DNA from: Acanthochlamys bracteata
Lineage: Eukaryota; Streptophyta; Magnoliopsida; Pandanales; Velloziaceae
Assembly: GCA_019914995.1 (NCBI GenBank)
Contig: CM034129.1
Location: 4,167,725-4,231,724 of the forward strand
Direction: 5' to 3'
Length of the DNA: 64,000 bases
The notes below the pieces were generated by a model. The model did not search any database. It had not been told where the DNA came from and worked only from the letters and a program-made list of their open reading frames with translations. Of the stretch, positions 39,596 through 52,266 are shown in pieces. Every line of letters starts with the position of its first letter. Positions within the stretch are counted from its first letter, which is position 1. The translations under genes were made by a program, and so were the position numbers.

Positions 39596-40482
39596 GCGGA
39601 TGGATGGTCGATTCAAACTACTGCGTACGGAGATGCTCATCCCGAATATATAAGTAAATTTTACATAAAATTCGGAGTCGTGAGTTAAATTTTAATAAAA
39701 TAGAATTATAATGTGAAAATATAAATAAAGTTTACAGTATTAATTGAAATATATAAACTAGATGAATTCAAAATTTAGAAAAAAAATGTAGAGTTTCTTA
39801 AACATGCAAATAGACCATATCCTGGTCTCGTGAGACCTTTGAAAGGATACCATGGTAAAATTTTAACAATCTAACGAAGGTGAAGTGGATATTGCATTCT
39901 GAATTGTAACTCTATCGTAGTGTACCCGCTAGAGGTTTAGGCTTCATATACAATCTAATATATATATAAAAGCAAGTTCAGAAATTGCAGCTGGACTACT
40001 TGGGTATTCATCGAAAGAAAAAAAAAAATCTGGTTGGGTGTGAGTTGGTTAAAGGACCCACAATAACAAGTTATAAGGGGGGCAGTTAGTTGGCCTTGAA
40101 TTGATTGCATTGAATTGAATTTGGACTCAATCAATCATGGTGGTGGGAGGGAAAATGAATGAAATGAAAATCAAAGGGGGTCACCAGCAAAGCAATTAAA
40201 GCTGGTGTTGGAAGAGACACTTTGGTTCATGACAAGCTGAGTCCCAGAGAAAAGAAAAAAACCAGCTTTTGCCTGCATTCAATTCAATGCTCTCTATGTT
40301 GCTTTGCGTTTGCTGGTGTTGGAGTTATTATGTGTTTGTTAGATAGAGATGCTTTGTTCCCAATTGACTTTTTTACAGCACAATACAAAAAAAAAAAAAC
40401 TGATCGATGAAAATAGTTACCAACTTTTGAAATAGAAATGAAAAATTATTGTCGGAGATTATCATGCGTGTTATTGAATTAG

Positions 40483-40736
40483 GTTGCGTTTTGCGTCACG
40501 TTTTAAAAACAATTTTTTAATTTTTTTTAATTTCATATTTTTTAATATATATTTTATAATTATTTAAAAAATTTACTTAAAAATTTAGATAGTATAAAAA
40601 ATTTTTACATAATAAATTTTTTTTATTATATATTTTTATTATTTTTTAAAAAATAAAAAATAAAATTTATTTAAAAAAAAACAAAAATATCTTTTATTTT
40701 AAAAAATTTTCATTTATAAACAATTCCAAACGCAAC
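40483..40736. mobile_element. MITE-like element, family A
   Basis: About 254 bp with ends GTTGCGTTTTGCGTC and CAATTCCAAACGCAAC; the outer GTTGCGTTT is a perfect inverted repeat. Near-pure A/T interior including the family core around GTATAAAAAATTTTTAC. Confidence 0.6.
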
Positions 40737-41450
40737 TTTGGCAACCAAATTACTTTCGTAAGTTAGGAATTAGTGCGTAGTCACTAAATCAATTTAAGAA
40801 TATTGTTATTGTGTTTCGTGACAACCATAAAACTTCTTTTTTATAGTTAACTATAAGTGCTTTTTATAATCTAATTACTTATCGTATTCAACCATCTTAT
40901 CTTTTCAAGGCAAGCGACTGAAATATTGATAAAAGTGAAGCTTTCTTTAAGTGATTATAAAAAATATTTTTTAGCAATAATTTTATTTTAAAATTGAATT
41001 ATATTTTTTATTTTTAAAAAATAATAAATATAAGTAATAATAAAATTTTATTCTATAATTTTTTTATATTTTAAAAATTTTTAGATAAATTATATAGAAT
41101 ATTATATAAAGTTATTAAAAATATATGATATATAAATTAATAAATAATTTATAAAAAAACGTTGCCAAATGTGGCCAAAGTATTTTTTAGATTGTATTCT
41201 TTTGTATAAGAGTGATTTTTTCAGAAGTGATCTTTTATTAAAAATAATTTATTACAAAAAAAAAAGAAAATTATTTAGAAATTATTTTTTATAAAAGATA
41301 GTCACTTCTGAATGTGGTATTGTAACTATGCAAGTAATTAACATTAATTCATTACGAAAGTGCTCATTTTGATAAAATCAACATTATCAGAGGGCCTTTA
41401 CAAGAATTTTTAAAATATATTTTATTTAAAAAACATTTTTTAAAAAAACA

Positions 41451-41760
41451 TTCGAGGCGTGTTTTAAATGATCATAATTTCATTTTTTTTAGCCAGATTT
41501 TGAGTTTCGAATCGTTCATATATTTCAATTACATAAAAATTTCAGAACTTTATTTTTATATACAAAATTTTAGTTCTAATTTTTTTATTTACACACAGCC
41601 CAATATAATTATATTTTTTAATTTTTAATATATTTTTAAAAACTATTGAATACAAATATTGAACTCCACTTTAATTTTATTTTTAAAAAAAATTATTTTT
41701 TAATTTTTATTTTTATAAAATTTAATTACAGACATTTGAAACCCACGAACTCACTATATA
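41451..41760. mobile_element. Probable degraded family B element
   Basis: Begins GAGGCGTGTTTTAAATGATC and contains GATTTTGAGTTTCGAATCG, as in the 16283 copy. It ends near CATTTGAAACCCACG. The ends no longer pair perfectly, and the right border is approximate. Confidence 0.35.
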
Positions 41761-42185
41761 TCTCCGTAGGCCATCACATACCTTATACCTTCATTTTTAA
41801 AAATATTTTTTCTACTCTTATGTGTTTCACTTTACCCAACAAATTGCAAATGATGTAATAAATAGAGAAACTCAAGGGCAGAACATACACTGTTCTTTCC
41901 TATCCATTCTACTGAAGAGAGAAAACAAACAACAACAACAAGAAGATACCTTTTGCAGAAGGGCAAACTCAAAAGCTTCATGTCCACAACAACCCTTTCC
42001 TCTACCAAAAGAAAGAAAGGAAACCTTTTCTCTTTCTATCCCTCTTCCATCTTTGTTCAGGAATCTAATTACATCTGTATTTAAATCTCCTTTGATCACA
42101 GCAAGCTTATAAAAGTCGCCGAAAGATGACTGTGTTTCTCATGAATATGTCTCGTCATGTCTTCACTGCAGCATACAGAGAAAAA

Positions 42186-42194
42186 TATATATAG
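42186..42194 (+). promoter_or_regulatory. Possible TATA box of MIR171
   Basis: TATATATAG about 100 bp before the hairpin, a usual arrangement for a plant MIR gene, with transcription expected to begin near 42220. Judged by position and sequence only. Confidence 0.45.
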
Positions 42195-42295
42195 AGGGAG
42201 TGTCTGAAGAAACAGGAGCATGCAACAGTTATGTATAAAATTTCCGAGAAAGTTTGATTCATTGATCGATCTTTTATGATTCATTTGATTGAATT

Positions 42296-42399
42296 GGAGG
42301 TATTGGTGCGCCTCAATCTGAAGGCATGGCTACAAGATATCCATGAGCAGCTTGAGGAGGAGTAGCCATGTTGTTGGCTTGAGCCGCGCCAATATCTCC
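42296..42399 (+). ncRNA. MIR171 precursor hairpin
   Basis: A fold-back with 38-nt arms: 42296-42333 pairs with 42362-42399, leaving a loop of about 28 nt. The 3' arm holds a miR171-type sequence at 42379-42399, beginning TTGAGCCGCGCCAATATC and ending TCC. The 5' arm opposite (42298-42318) reads AGGTATTGGTGCGCCTC, the typical miR171* form. A GGCATGGCTAC/GTAGCCATG inner stem closes the loop. Known miR171 members guide cleavage of GRAS mRNAs of the HAM/SCL6 group, controlling meristem maintenance and branching. The mature 3' end (CTCC rather than the common CACT) resembles the miR171b type of some eudicots. The number of the family member cannot be assigned. A (CATA)n repeat follows at 42405. 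Confidence 0.9.
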
Positions 42400-42404
42400 G
42401 ATAA

Positions 42405-42426
42405 ATACATACATACATACATACAT
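42405..42426. repeat. (ACAT)n microsatellite
   Basis: Five to six ACAT units directly below the MIR171 hairpin, in the primary transcript if transcription runs on. Confidence 0.9.
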
Positions 42427-42429
42427 GGG

Positions 42430-45064
42430 CACTCCCAACTCTTCCAAGATTTAGTTTCCAATTAAAGGTAACGCCTAATAATTTTCTTCTCTCTGATCAG
42501 TTTTATATATGTTGGTTAATATTAATATGGATATAGTTTCTTTTCTTTCGTTCTTCTTGAAGTGATCTGTGTTTAATATTTTATATACCTCTCATTCCGA
42601 TTGTAAGAATATGTCTGTTCTCTTCTTCTTCTTTTTCTTGTTTCAAGTTCTTTTCTTTTTTGGTACATGAGAGCTTTTAAGCTCTAATTAGTCTTAGAAT
42701 CCTTTTCTATCATAGTTAAGTATTTGCAGCAATTCAAAAGGGCATTCAAAAAACTCAAATATTAGAAGTGAGTTGCGATAACTTAGATTCAATATGTACA
42801 ATTAATTGAGTGACACTACATGGATGCTTTCTTTCTAGTGCATGTTTGTACTCTAAAAAAAAAACATAGTTAGATTTTGAGCTTTTTCTTGATATTTATT
42901 CTCTTGCAGAGTTGCAGTTCTAGTGAAGATGCAATCATGCTCCCGAAGTTTTTGTGTGTATATCTCTAAACTTTTGTCTTTCAGAGTAACAGGATTAACA
43001 GCACTAAAAATCACCAGAATGGTTTGCGGATATTTTTTTTCTTTTTTGGAGTAGCACTTGCACTATCTCTATCAATAGATATATTACTCTGAGAGCATGC
43101 ATCTGAGAGAAAGCATAAATAACACTACTGTTAAGCACCGTGAGTGTTTGTGGTTTGGTAATTTTGTGAGAACCGTTTATGACCATTTTGTTAAGTACCG
43201 TAAGACATTTTTCATAAGGAAAATGAAAATAAAGAAACAAGACTTTCGTTTTGTTTGGTTATATATGAACTACTGCTTCAAACAAAAGATCAGTAGAAAT
43301 CTAATAGTGCTATCCATTGTTTTCTCCCAAGAGCACACAGTACTATGTGCCATTCTTATCGGCAATTCTATAGCTTTGGCCTACTGCCAAGAGTACATTT
43401 TTGACTTGCAGCTCATTTGCTTCTACGAGTTTCGAGTGAAAATTCATGAATACATACACAGATCGCACTTTTCGTCATGTCATATCTTCTTTTTATTGTC
43501 AGGAATTAATCAAAATACCACCGCTATATAATTGGTTTGAATTTCGTTTGTTCCTTTTTTTTCACATGAAAGTTACTCAATGTAAAGTTCATAATGTCTG
43601 TTCATGCATGGGTTTTGTTTTCTTGTTTGCTTCCTTTAACGAGCAAGTTTCTTTGGTTTCCAAGCGAAAGCCTTATGTTGAGTTAAAGTTTTGCTTCTAT
43701 CACATGTGGAATGAAGCCGAACTTAATTAGGTTTATCATCTTGATTACAAAGTGTACCTGCCGGAACTATTTCAGGAAGTTTTTTCTTCTCATTATTATT
43801 ATTTTTTCTCACAACTTAATAACTACTGTGATTTGTGGTGTTGTCCCTATTAATGTTTCTACGAGGTGTACCCAAAGTAGAATCCAGTTTGTAATAGGCA
43901 TTACTAAATTCTGCATGCATCGAATCAGTTTCTAGCTTCAAGTAGTGTTTCTTCATATATATCTGACAAGCATATGCTTCATGTACCGTTGATTTTCATA
44001 TCAGTTTTTTATTTAGATACACGGGAACTCATCAGCTAGCCATGAAGCTCTTTTTCATCGTTTGTCGAAGAAGTTCATAAAACGAACAAGCACCCACTTG
44101 AGTTTGTGAAACTCTTTGCAAGTAATGCCTGAGCATGCAATGCGAGTGAATGGAGAACCATTGGGTTACCAATCTGGAAGAGAAAAGATGCCGAAAGCTT
44201 CACATGATAAGCAGATGAAGATAAAAAAACAGTACTTCTCACTGTTGTTGATCACATGCTACAGCAAACAAGACTTTAGATCTTCTTCATTATCAGTACA
44301 GTACTTTTCCCATTGTTGAAAAAAATAATAAATAAATAAATGAAGTTGAAAGCATGTTTACTAGCTAATATTGCACTTCTGATGGGTGTAAAATCAATAA
44401 TATTGAATTTTATACTTCTGATGGAATATTATATGGTCGATATTGAGTTAAACTACCAATCAACATTACTCGTTGAGTTGCACCAAAATGCACAAGTACA
44501 ACAAAAAAGAACGACGGAGGAGGCTCATATTCATAACAAAAAATACAAGGGTGAAAATAAATGGGAACTTGTTGCCAAGCACCATGTACAAGTGAATCTT
44601 TCATGGTTTCTATCCATGAAAGATCAAGTATAATACTTATCAGAGTAATTGAAGTAGGAGGCCACTAATAAACAAGGTACAAGACTGCCTTGAAAATGCT
44701 TCATACATTTTATATCCAAACAACTTATTCATCCATGGGGTTAGTCCTAATAAAGGGACTTCCTCCAAATGCAGACCCCAAAGTTTTGAATACCGTAAGA
44801 TGAGAAAAATTAAAGAATGAACATATGGATAGTGAAGCTGATCGAACATCTCGAGCAAAATTATAACCCTCTACCATATACAAGCTGAATCTTGCACGAT
44901 GGGAGATGGAAGAGATTGCTGTGTGTGACTCAGATCTGGGGATCAAGGCATTAAGAACACTGGGTTCCTGGAATAACAAGGGTTAAACATTAAGATCTCT
45001 CACAACATCCATGAAAGTTTACATAAACTTTAATAATCCACAGAAATTACTAATATGCACACCA
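42430..45064. other. Spacer, pri-MIR171 tail and 3' flank of ADT
   Basis: No protein gene was recognised. Open frames up to 144 codons (43097-43531, plus) have no motif and a composition like translated spacer. A perfect 10-bp stem (44597-44606 with 44614-44623) is too short for a miRNA. The right end is the 3' UTR of the dehydratase gene. Confidence 0.4.
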
Positions 45065-48000
45065 TTATGTAGATGTATCCATTGGATAGGAACCAAGGAC
45101 TCGAAGAAATGTTGCAAACTCCTGTTACATGAAAACGTTAATTGAATTATGTTTATTCAAATAAATATCTTAGTTTAATGCATCCTTATACAATACGTGA
45201 GAGAAGCAAATATAAGTTACATATCGAGTTGTATACATGCACAAAAGGGAGCAATAAATGTATGTTATGTTACATGTATGTGATATGAAATGTATAGTTG
45301 CAATTCAGAGTCATATAATAAGAATTACCATCAGTAATAGCAAACAGTAGAATTATTGTACAAGGATGAACAATTTGGATAGTTATGTCAAATACTACAA
45401 AGATAATAAAAAGCAAGATCAGTAGCAAAACGGAATAAGAAAAACAAAATTTTAAAAAAGGATAATTCAAGTAAACAAGCATCATTAAGTCCTGAAAAAA
45501 GAAGTAAAAAAGGTAAGAGACTTTTAGCTCCTTGCGAAATAAAATAAGTACAGTTACTAGCAAATCCTCAGAATATTGTAATGTAAATAGTCACGTATCT
45601 TTAAGAATTTGAAATAGACATCAATAGAAATAATCACAAAACCATACAAACTCCATTACGTCCTTGTGGATCTAAACAAACAAATTCAACTCAAAAGGGA
45701 AGTATTTACTGTCATGAAGCACAAATTAACCTGTAGGTGTGAAAGTGCACTTTGTGCACGCGGTTCTGCCATAGATGCTTCAAAATCAATATAGAAAAGG
45801 TAATCAAAGTACCTGAAATGTGATCGTTCCAATAATCAGCATAGAAGACGCAGAAAAAAAATTCTTACATAATGCAGTTGTTTCTTTATTTGAACATTGG
45901 GGATGATGCAAAATTGTAATAGATGATACAGCTAGAGTATACTATGATCAGCATGTAAACATATCAGGAAAATAAATAAATAAAATACATACATGGCAGA
46001 ACCAAGGTTTGAGTCATCGACAACCCTAAGTGGACGCTTTCTCTGAGGCCTGCTTTCAATCTGTGAAGATCCACACAATGAGTACCAGCCAGGAAGTGAT
46101 AAATAGTTAAACGATCAACAAAAGAGAAGGGGTAACAGATACCTTAGTCAGATTGATATTCCTCAAAGCAAAGACTGATAGAGCCTTAAAAATTACCCCA
46201 GGGCCTTCTTCAAGAGTAAAGACAATGCTGGTCTGTAAACAAAGTCAATTGTTTCACCTTAAATTTCCAAATAATCTAACCTTCTGCTTTTACAAGTTAA
46301 CTATCATACAATTACCTTATGAGGTCTACTCGTTGTTGGAATTACTGGTTCTCTGGCCAATACTAGAAAACGTGTGATGTTGACGTCATCCTGCAATGAC
46401 CATTTAACTACAGCATTAGGCAAGTGTATATTGACTTGAGCCCAACCAGCAAACAAGCTGACAAATGAAAGCACATAATCCAGGATGACCTCTCGATACT
46501 TTAATTTCTAAAACAACTTATGTGAAGTATAAACAACAGGTAGGTCTAACAGCTTGGTAATGAATAACTGTTTCTACACAATAAATTCTTAAAATTTAGA
46601 TGTTTTTCCCAAATACTATCCTAAACCATAGTTGTGTTGATCCAGTTTACTTAATAACTTCACTTTTAGGAGAACTTCCTTCTCCAGGTTACTAGTCGCC
46701 TTTGGTACTTTCTCTTATGAAATAGCCTATTGAAACAATATGGTCATGAGATCATATAAGGTGTGCTGGTCAAAATATTTCATAAACTCCTGTACCACTA
46801 TCAGTTATTAGATGGAAGATGGTTTGTCAAACACATTATGTTAATTGTGCCTCAGAAGCGCACATAACGACACAAAAGTAATCAGGAATGGATTCATAAG
46901 TTGAAGAGAAGTTAGATACATTGCCTGCATTCCCTCTTCAATAATATTAAGCCCATATATTTCTGCAGCTCTGGCACTTGCAATAGCCCCAGCATCCCTT
47001 AGTTCATTTGAGGCAACCAGCTGACGGAAGGGAAATGAATCAGTCTTCCTTAAGCAGTCAGCACTATCTTAAATTATGCATCAAACACTAACTACACTAT
47101 ATAGAACTTTTAAATCAGGCACAAGGGAAAAGAAACGTAGACAATTGTCAATGTTCATGCTTCACCTGAGCAGCAGAAGCAGTATCATCAACACTTTCCC
47201 GAATGACACCGAGCTTGCTTAAGGAATCCTCACACTGAGCATGAGCCTGTAAGTTAAAGAAGTCATGACTGACGCTAGTTAAGAAATATGATTTTCAGGC
47301 AAGAAAGATGCTGAATTCGACCTGTGGATGGCTTAGAACACGTTTTATTTGCTCCTTCCCCACACCAGGCAGAGCCAATAGACAATGATTAACAGCTAAT
47401 TGTACCTCACCAACTATGTGCAGCCTATGGCAGAGAAGCAAATCATAATTTCTGTGTATACTTCCACATAAGGAATTCTCAATCGGAAGAACAGCTTTAT
47501 CAACAATCCAAAGTTCAACTGCCTGCGAAATCATTTTAACATTGCTATAAGGTAGCATAACATGGTAATATCTAATGTAGATTCTTGAATATCAATTATG
47601 TTAAACCTTGAAAGCAACTTCAAACTGTTCGCAAGGAACAGTTTCACTTTGAGGATAGGCTTTAAGTGCTGCAGCTTCACTGAAAGCGCCTGGTAAACCC
47701 TGCATTTTTTTCCAAAACAAGAAGTAAGAGTATAACTGATTATCAATAGTTAAGAAGCTGCATTTAAGGGGAATGAAAATGAACCTGATATGCCACGCGT
47801 AAGTTAGACCCACCACCAGAACCAGAGAGATCAGTTGTAGTTAAAGGTTCTGCAATTCAAGTATATTCCAAAGTTCAGAAGGAAAAACATAAAGCTATGA
47901 AATGACAGGACAGTGAAGGCAAAGATGAAGCCAGTAACATGATATCATGCCTTAGATTGTAGATACATCCTCTTACTTTCAAATAAAAAACATCTATTAC

Positions 48001-48983
48001 TTCTCATTATGAAGGGTGTGGCTTCAACAGCCTGAACATACATAAAAATGACTATATTTATAACGTACATGATGAAAACTCTCTAGTTCTGCATTCCCTA
48101 ATAACTGATTTAAGACACTAGATAGTGGAAAAATTCCACTCTTAATAGTACATAACTAACACAAGCCCAGTAATCAGTCTCAAGGTAGATCCTTATTGAG
48201 GTAATGCTTTATAATGCTGCAACATTTATGATAATTCATATTGCATAAAGCACAAAATGACCAACCTAGTTGTGCAATGATCTAATTCAGTAATAGCACT
48301 TCCTATAAACTAATCCATTTGATAGTTCCTTAGTTGAATATAAAATTCTCCACATAATATAAAATGAATATCACCTAAAAAGGTAACATCAGAGACAATG
48401 AAGCACTGTAAATAAAACCATCTAATTCAAAGCATCAGCTGAGAATACCAACATCAACATCAGAGATTTATAAAAAGGAATAGATTATCTCACCCAAAGG
48501 CATCGACATTGCGCACAAATCATCTTAAATTTTCAAGGATAAATAAATTAACAAACAAAAACATTCTTCAAATTGGAAGACAAATCAAACGAAAAAGCAT
48601 CATTCTCATCCCATATTCGGTGTTTTCCAACAAAGTAATAGTAAAGCAATAATCAATTGCAACAACAATGAATTAGAACTGAGCAAAACAAAATAAACAA
48701 ACATACTCGGTAGCGTACTGGGATCGCGGGTCCACTTCCTTTGCTGTTGTTTCTGTAGGGGATCTACGACAGGCGCCAGAGGAAGAACACGGTTTTCATC
48801 CTCCACGGGCGCCACACAAACTCCAAGCCCTTCCAATTTGCCCAGGTCAAGCTTCAAGCTAGTAGTTGTAGAAGAAGAAGAAGAGGCAACAGGGAGAAGG
48901 GGATTTCTGTTGGAAGAAGGCGAGATACGAGAAGAAACGGTGTGGGAGACGGCGGTAATGGTAGCCGCCGTCCTGATCGCCAT
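45065..48983 (-). CDS. Arogenate/prephenate dehydratase, chloroplastic (ADT)
   Basis: Converts arogenate to phenylalanine in plastids, the last step of Phe synthesis. Eleven exons: 48707-48983, 47785-47849, 47607-47699, 47322-47522, 47166-47246, 46925-47020, 46316-46390, 46143-46232, 45993-46060, 45731-45812 and 45065-45121. The total is 1185 nt, 394 residues. The N-terminal part is rich in Ser and Thr (transit peptide). The catalytic domain starts at [20 protein letters not shown] and includes [19 protein letters not shown]. It carries the TRF motif in [15 protein letters not shown] (about residues 277-279). The ACT domain follows, with [20 protein letters not shown] and KIESRP (about 328-331), where Phe feedback is expected. 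The many introns match the ADT1/ADT2 type; ADT3-6 of Arabidopsis are intronless as I recall. Intron 6 begins with GC. The tail ends GSYPMDTST. Confidence 0.94.
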
Positions 48984-50419
48984 TGGTGAGGTGGAATGCA
49001 AGCTGTATTTGCACAAGGCTATATAGAAGAAAGAAAAAAATGGAGACTGAAAGAAGGCAGAGAAGCTGTATCGAACAGTTGGTGGGCAATGACGTCAGCA
49101 CTTCTGCTTCTTCTTCTTCTTCTGCTGCTGCTTGGACCTCCTGCTATCTGTAATAATAATTTGCATAAACAGGCCATTTGACCCTGCTGTATACTATTTT
49201 GTATAAGCCGACTATTAGAAACTATATTGAAACTAAGGTCCCTGCATCATCTAAAATAATGAAACTTTGATGGATAATCTATAAAAAAGGACAACACTGA
49301 TGTTTACTTCACGAATAATAATAGATACCGATATTTCGTTGTGTTTTATATAAATGGATTATTGTTGGTAAGTCGCAGTCTGATTTATGTTTATGATAAT
49401 GATCAATAAGGTATGTACTCTTGATAGTAGAACGGTCAGAGCAATTATACCAAATGAGTTATGTTAGGTCCGATATTGCTAAAAAGAATTTCTATCACTA
49501 TAGTAAATAATAATTCAACGTGAAGCCTTTGAAATAGTTGGTAAACACTGACTAGAATTCTGAAAGATTTTCTGTGGTTAGCTGAAGCCCATAGAAAAAA
49601 ATGTTACCATGGAAAGAAATGGAACCCGCTTTTGTTAATGAAATGCGATGAAATGCCTTTTTTCTTTTTCTTTTTTTGTCAAAGTTGGCAATTATGATTT
49701 GATTTTGTTGCATTCGTGTTGGGCAAGGTAAAGACTTTCGAATGGAATAAAATTTGGTGAGTATGATGAATCGGTAGGTGAGATTGTTTGTTGTGTGTGA
49801 ATTATTGACTGATTATTACTACAATTTTTCGAAGTTTAAGCAGCTGTTAAAGAAAAAAAAAATTTCTTTTTTTCTCTTTTGGAGAAAATTTGAAGATAAA
49901 AGTGAAGGGATCTGAACCCAATGGGCTCTGAGATGAGCCCAATGGACTTAAATAGAAGAGACGTCTGAAAATGTGTTCATCTAGTCATTACATATCTCAG
50001 GTAATGGCACACTCCACAATACACACGAGATAACTAACAGTAAATAGCATCATGACAACTGATCTCTGATCAGAGCACTGAAGACTGCATTCAACCTGTT
50101 CATGGATTAGAATATGGCCCTCCAGTGGCTTGTCAGGCAAAGCCGTTGCTACCAGACCTGGTTTTTATCAAGCAACCTGCAGTTTGCAAATTTTCTCTTT
50201 AAGGAAGCTGAGAGTAAGACTTGGCTCTTCCCTCTCTAGGATTGCTCATCCCTTCTATCTGCTCAATTTTTCTGGACTTGGATTTTCTCAAGCTCTGGCT
50301 CCTTAGTCTTGCTACTAACCCAGGGAAAATCACTCGGAATGAAAAAAGTATGAACATATTCAACCACTTAGGATGAGCTTATGGCTCTTGGTTTTATATA
50401 TTTCATTCCACATTAACGA

Positions 50420-50696
50420 AGGGCGTGCCCGTAACTGAGTTTCGTAAAAATAAAAAATAAGAAGTAAAGTTTCTTAAAAAATAAGTTAAAAATAGAGTTT
50501 AATTTTTATGTTTCAATTGATTTTTGAAGTGAGTTAGAAGTGAATTCAAAAAAAAAATATAGTCGAACTTAAGTTTCATTTGTGTAAAATTGGAAATTCA
50601 AATTTTCAGTTTTGTTTGTAATTAAAATATAAAAAATTAGTGAAATTTTAATTCTGACGGAAGAAACTGAAGTTCTACCAACTTGAAACACGCCCT
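50420..50696. mobile_element. MITE-like element, family B
   Basis: 277 bp with terminal AGGGCGTG and CACGCCCT, a perfect 8-bp inverted repeat, extended imperfectly inward (GAGTTTCG at the left, CAACTTGAAA at the right). Contains CTGACGGAAGAAACTGAAG near the right end, shared with the 51529 copy. No open frame. Confidence 0.6.
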
Positions 50697-51148
50697 AAAA
50701 AGAAGAAGAAGAAATCAAAGTAGTATAGTACGAGCACCGGAGCACGGCGGGACAGTTGCAGAGACTGTTAACACTTCCAGCTTGTTTGTGCCGAATAGTG
50801 TAATCTGAAAATTATTATATTGGAGTATTAGAGTTAAAAGTTGGACTAGTGAGTCTGCTAGTAATGGTGGCCCACGGAGTTGCTGGGCCAAGACAAAATG
50901 TAGCCCACAAACATTCATTAGACGAGAGAGAGAGAGAGGAGCGAGGAGCTGTTTAGTATTTCTTATAAATTTTCTTACTTTTAATATTTTAATTTTTAAT
51001 AAATATATTTTGTAAAATTTTAAAAAATATTAGAAAATAAAAAAAGATTTTACGTTGTTAAACCTTATCATTATATATTTTTTATTATAGTAATAAATTT
51101 GTTTTTAAAATATTGTATTTTTGTAAAATATACTCTCACGTCTGAGCG

Positions 51149-51396
51149 TGCGTTTGACTCAACTTATGATAAATTATTTATTAATTTTTTTTATTTTATA
51201 TTTTTTAATATATATTTTATAAATATATAAAAAATTATTTAAAAATTTAAAAAGTGTAAAAAAATTCTACAGAGATCTTTTTATATATATTTTTATTATT
51301 TTTTTAAAAATAAAAAAAAATAAAATTCGTTTTTAAAAAAATAAAAATATTTTTTATTTTAAAAAAATTCTATTTTATAAATACTACGAAACGCTC
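51149..51396. mobile_element. MITE-like element, family A
   Basis: About 248 bp, ends GTGCGTTTGACTC and ATACTACGAAACGCTC. Contains the core AAAAAGTGTAAAAAAATTCT. Same orientation as 32571. Confidence 0.6.
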
Positions 51397-51528
51397 CAGA
51401 GTAGCTAGCTAGAGAGGTTTTATTATTATTTCTCTGTGGGCGCTGTTGCAGCTGTTTTTGTGCACACGCTCTTCCGCAGTGTAGTGCAGTACAGAAAGCA
51501 GCAGTGGTGTCGGTAGAGTTACAGTGTG

Positions 51529-51777
51529 TTTCAAGAATTCATAACTAAAGTTTACATAAATAAAAAATATAGTTTTTTAGAGTTGAAATTAAAATTTAAT
51601 TTTTGTGTTTAATTATTTTAAAAATAAGTTAAAATTTGAAAAATAAAATTTATTAAAATATGTACAAATAAAAAAAATTAAAACTAAAATGTTTAATTTC
51701 CTATAAATAAAGTATATAAATTTTATAAAATTTTAATTATGACGGAAAAATTAAAATTTTGAAAGATTGAAATACAA
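51529..51777. mobile_element. MITE-like element, family B
   Basis: About 249 bp, beginning TGTGTTTCAAGAATTCATAA and ending GATTGAAATACAATCTGG, with TTATGACGGAAAAATTAAA near the right end as in the 50420 copy. The inverted ends are imperfect. Confidence 0.5.
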
Positions 51778-51822
51778 TCTGGTAAAGCTTTTATTGACTT
51801 GCTTGTAATAGAATTTTAGATT

Positions 51823-52044
51823 GCGTTTGGTAGTACTTATAAAATAGAATTTTTTTGAAATAAAAAATATTTTTATTTTTTTAAAAAATAATAAATATAT
51901 ACAATAAAAAGATCTCATTTTATAGAATTTTTTTACACTATCTAAATTTTTGAATAAATTTTTTAAATACTTATAAAATATGTATTAAAAAATATGAAAT
52001 AAAAAAAAATTAAAAAATTATTTTTAATAAGTAGTGCCAAACGC
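51823..52044. mobile_element. MITE-like element, family A, best copy
   Basis: 222 bp with GCGTTTGGTAGTACTTAT at the left and ATAAGTAGTGCCAAACGC at the right, an 18-bp inverted repeat with two mismatches. It holds the core TAGAATTTTTTTACACTATC and is inverted relative to 51149. No open frame. Confidence 0.7.
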
Positions 52045-52266
52045 AGCCTGGAGGCAGGGTTGGAAAGTCCCACAGAAAATTTCCTCGACAGAGTATAACA
52101 TATACAGCTGCGAAATTTATTAAAGAGAGATGCGGATGAGAGTGCAGTTTACTATAGTTAAAAAGAATAATGTTATCTTCTAATAAAGATAAAGTTTATA
52201 CTAAGATAATTTTTGAGGACATATATAAATAATTTAAAGTATCTCTTCCAAAGGGGACGTTGGTAT

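Larger units (their letters stand above)
38495..42185. other. Spacer with MITE-like repeats
   Basis: The 3' flank of LpxK, then 3.5 kb without a recognised gene. It contains a 42-bp tandem duplication (39505-39595), a family A element (40483-40736) and a second decayed A-like stretch to about 41175. A family B-like stretch lies at about 41451-41760. The right end is the upstream region of MIR171. Confidence 0.45.

Noticed and set aside
43097-43531. 144-codon open frame on the plus strand
   Set aside because: Composition (Phe, Ile, Cys, His rich) is that of translated spacer; no domain seen.
44597-44623. Perfect 10-bp stem with 7-nt loop, possible miRNA or terminator
   Set aside because: Too short for a plant miRNA precursor, not in a gene, and no extension of pairing beyond one base.
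49860-50400. Possible fragment of a larger mobile element between MITE clusters
   Set aside because: No terminal repeats, primer-binding site or coding remnants could be identified.
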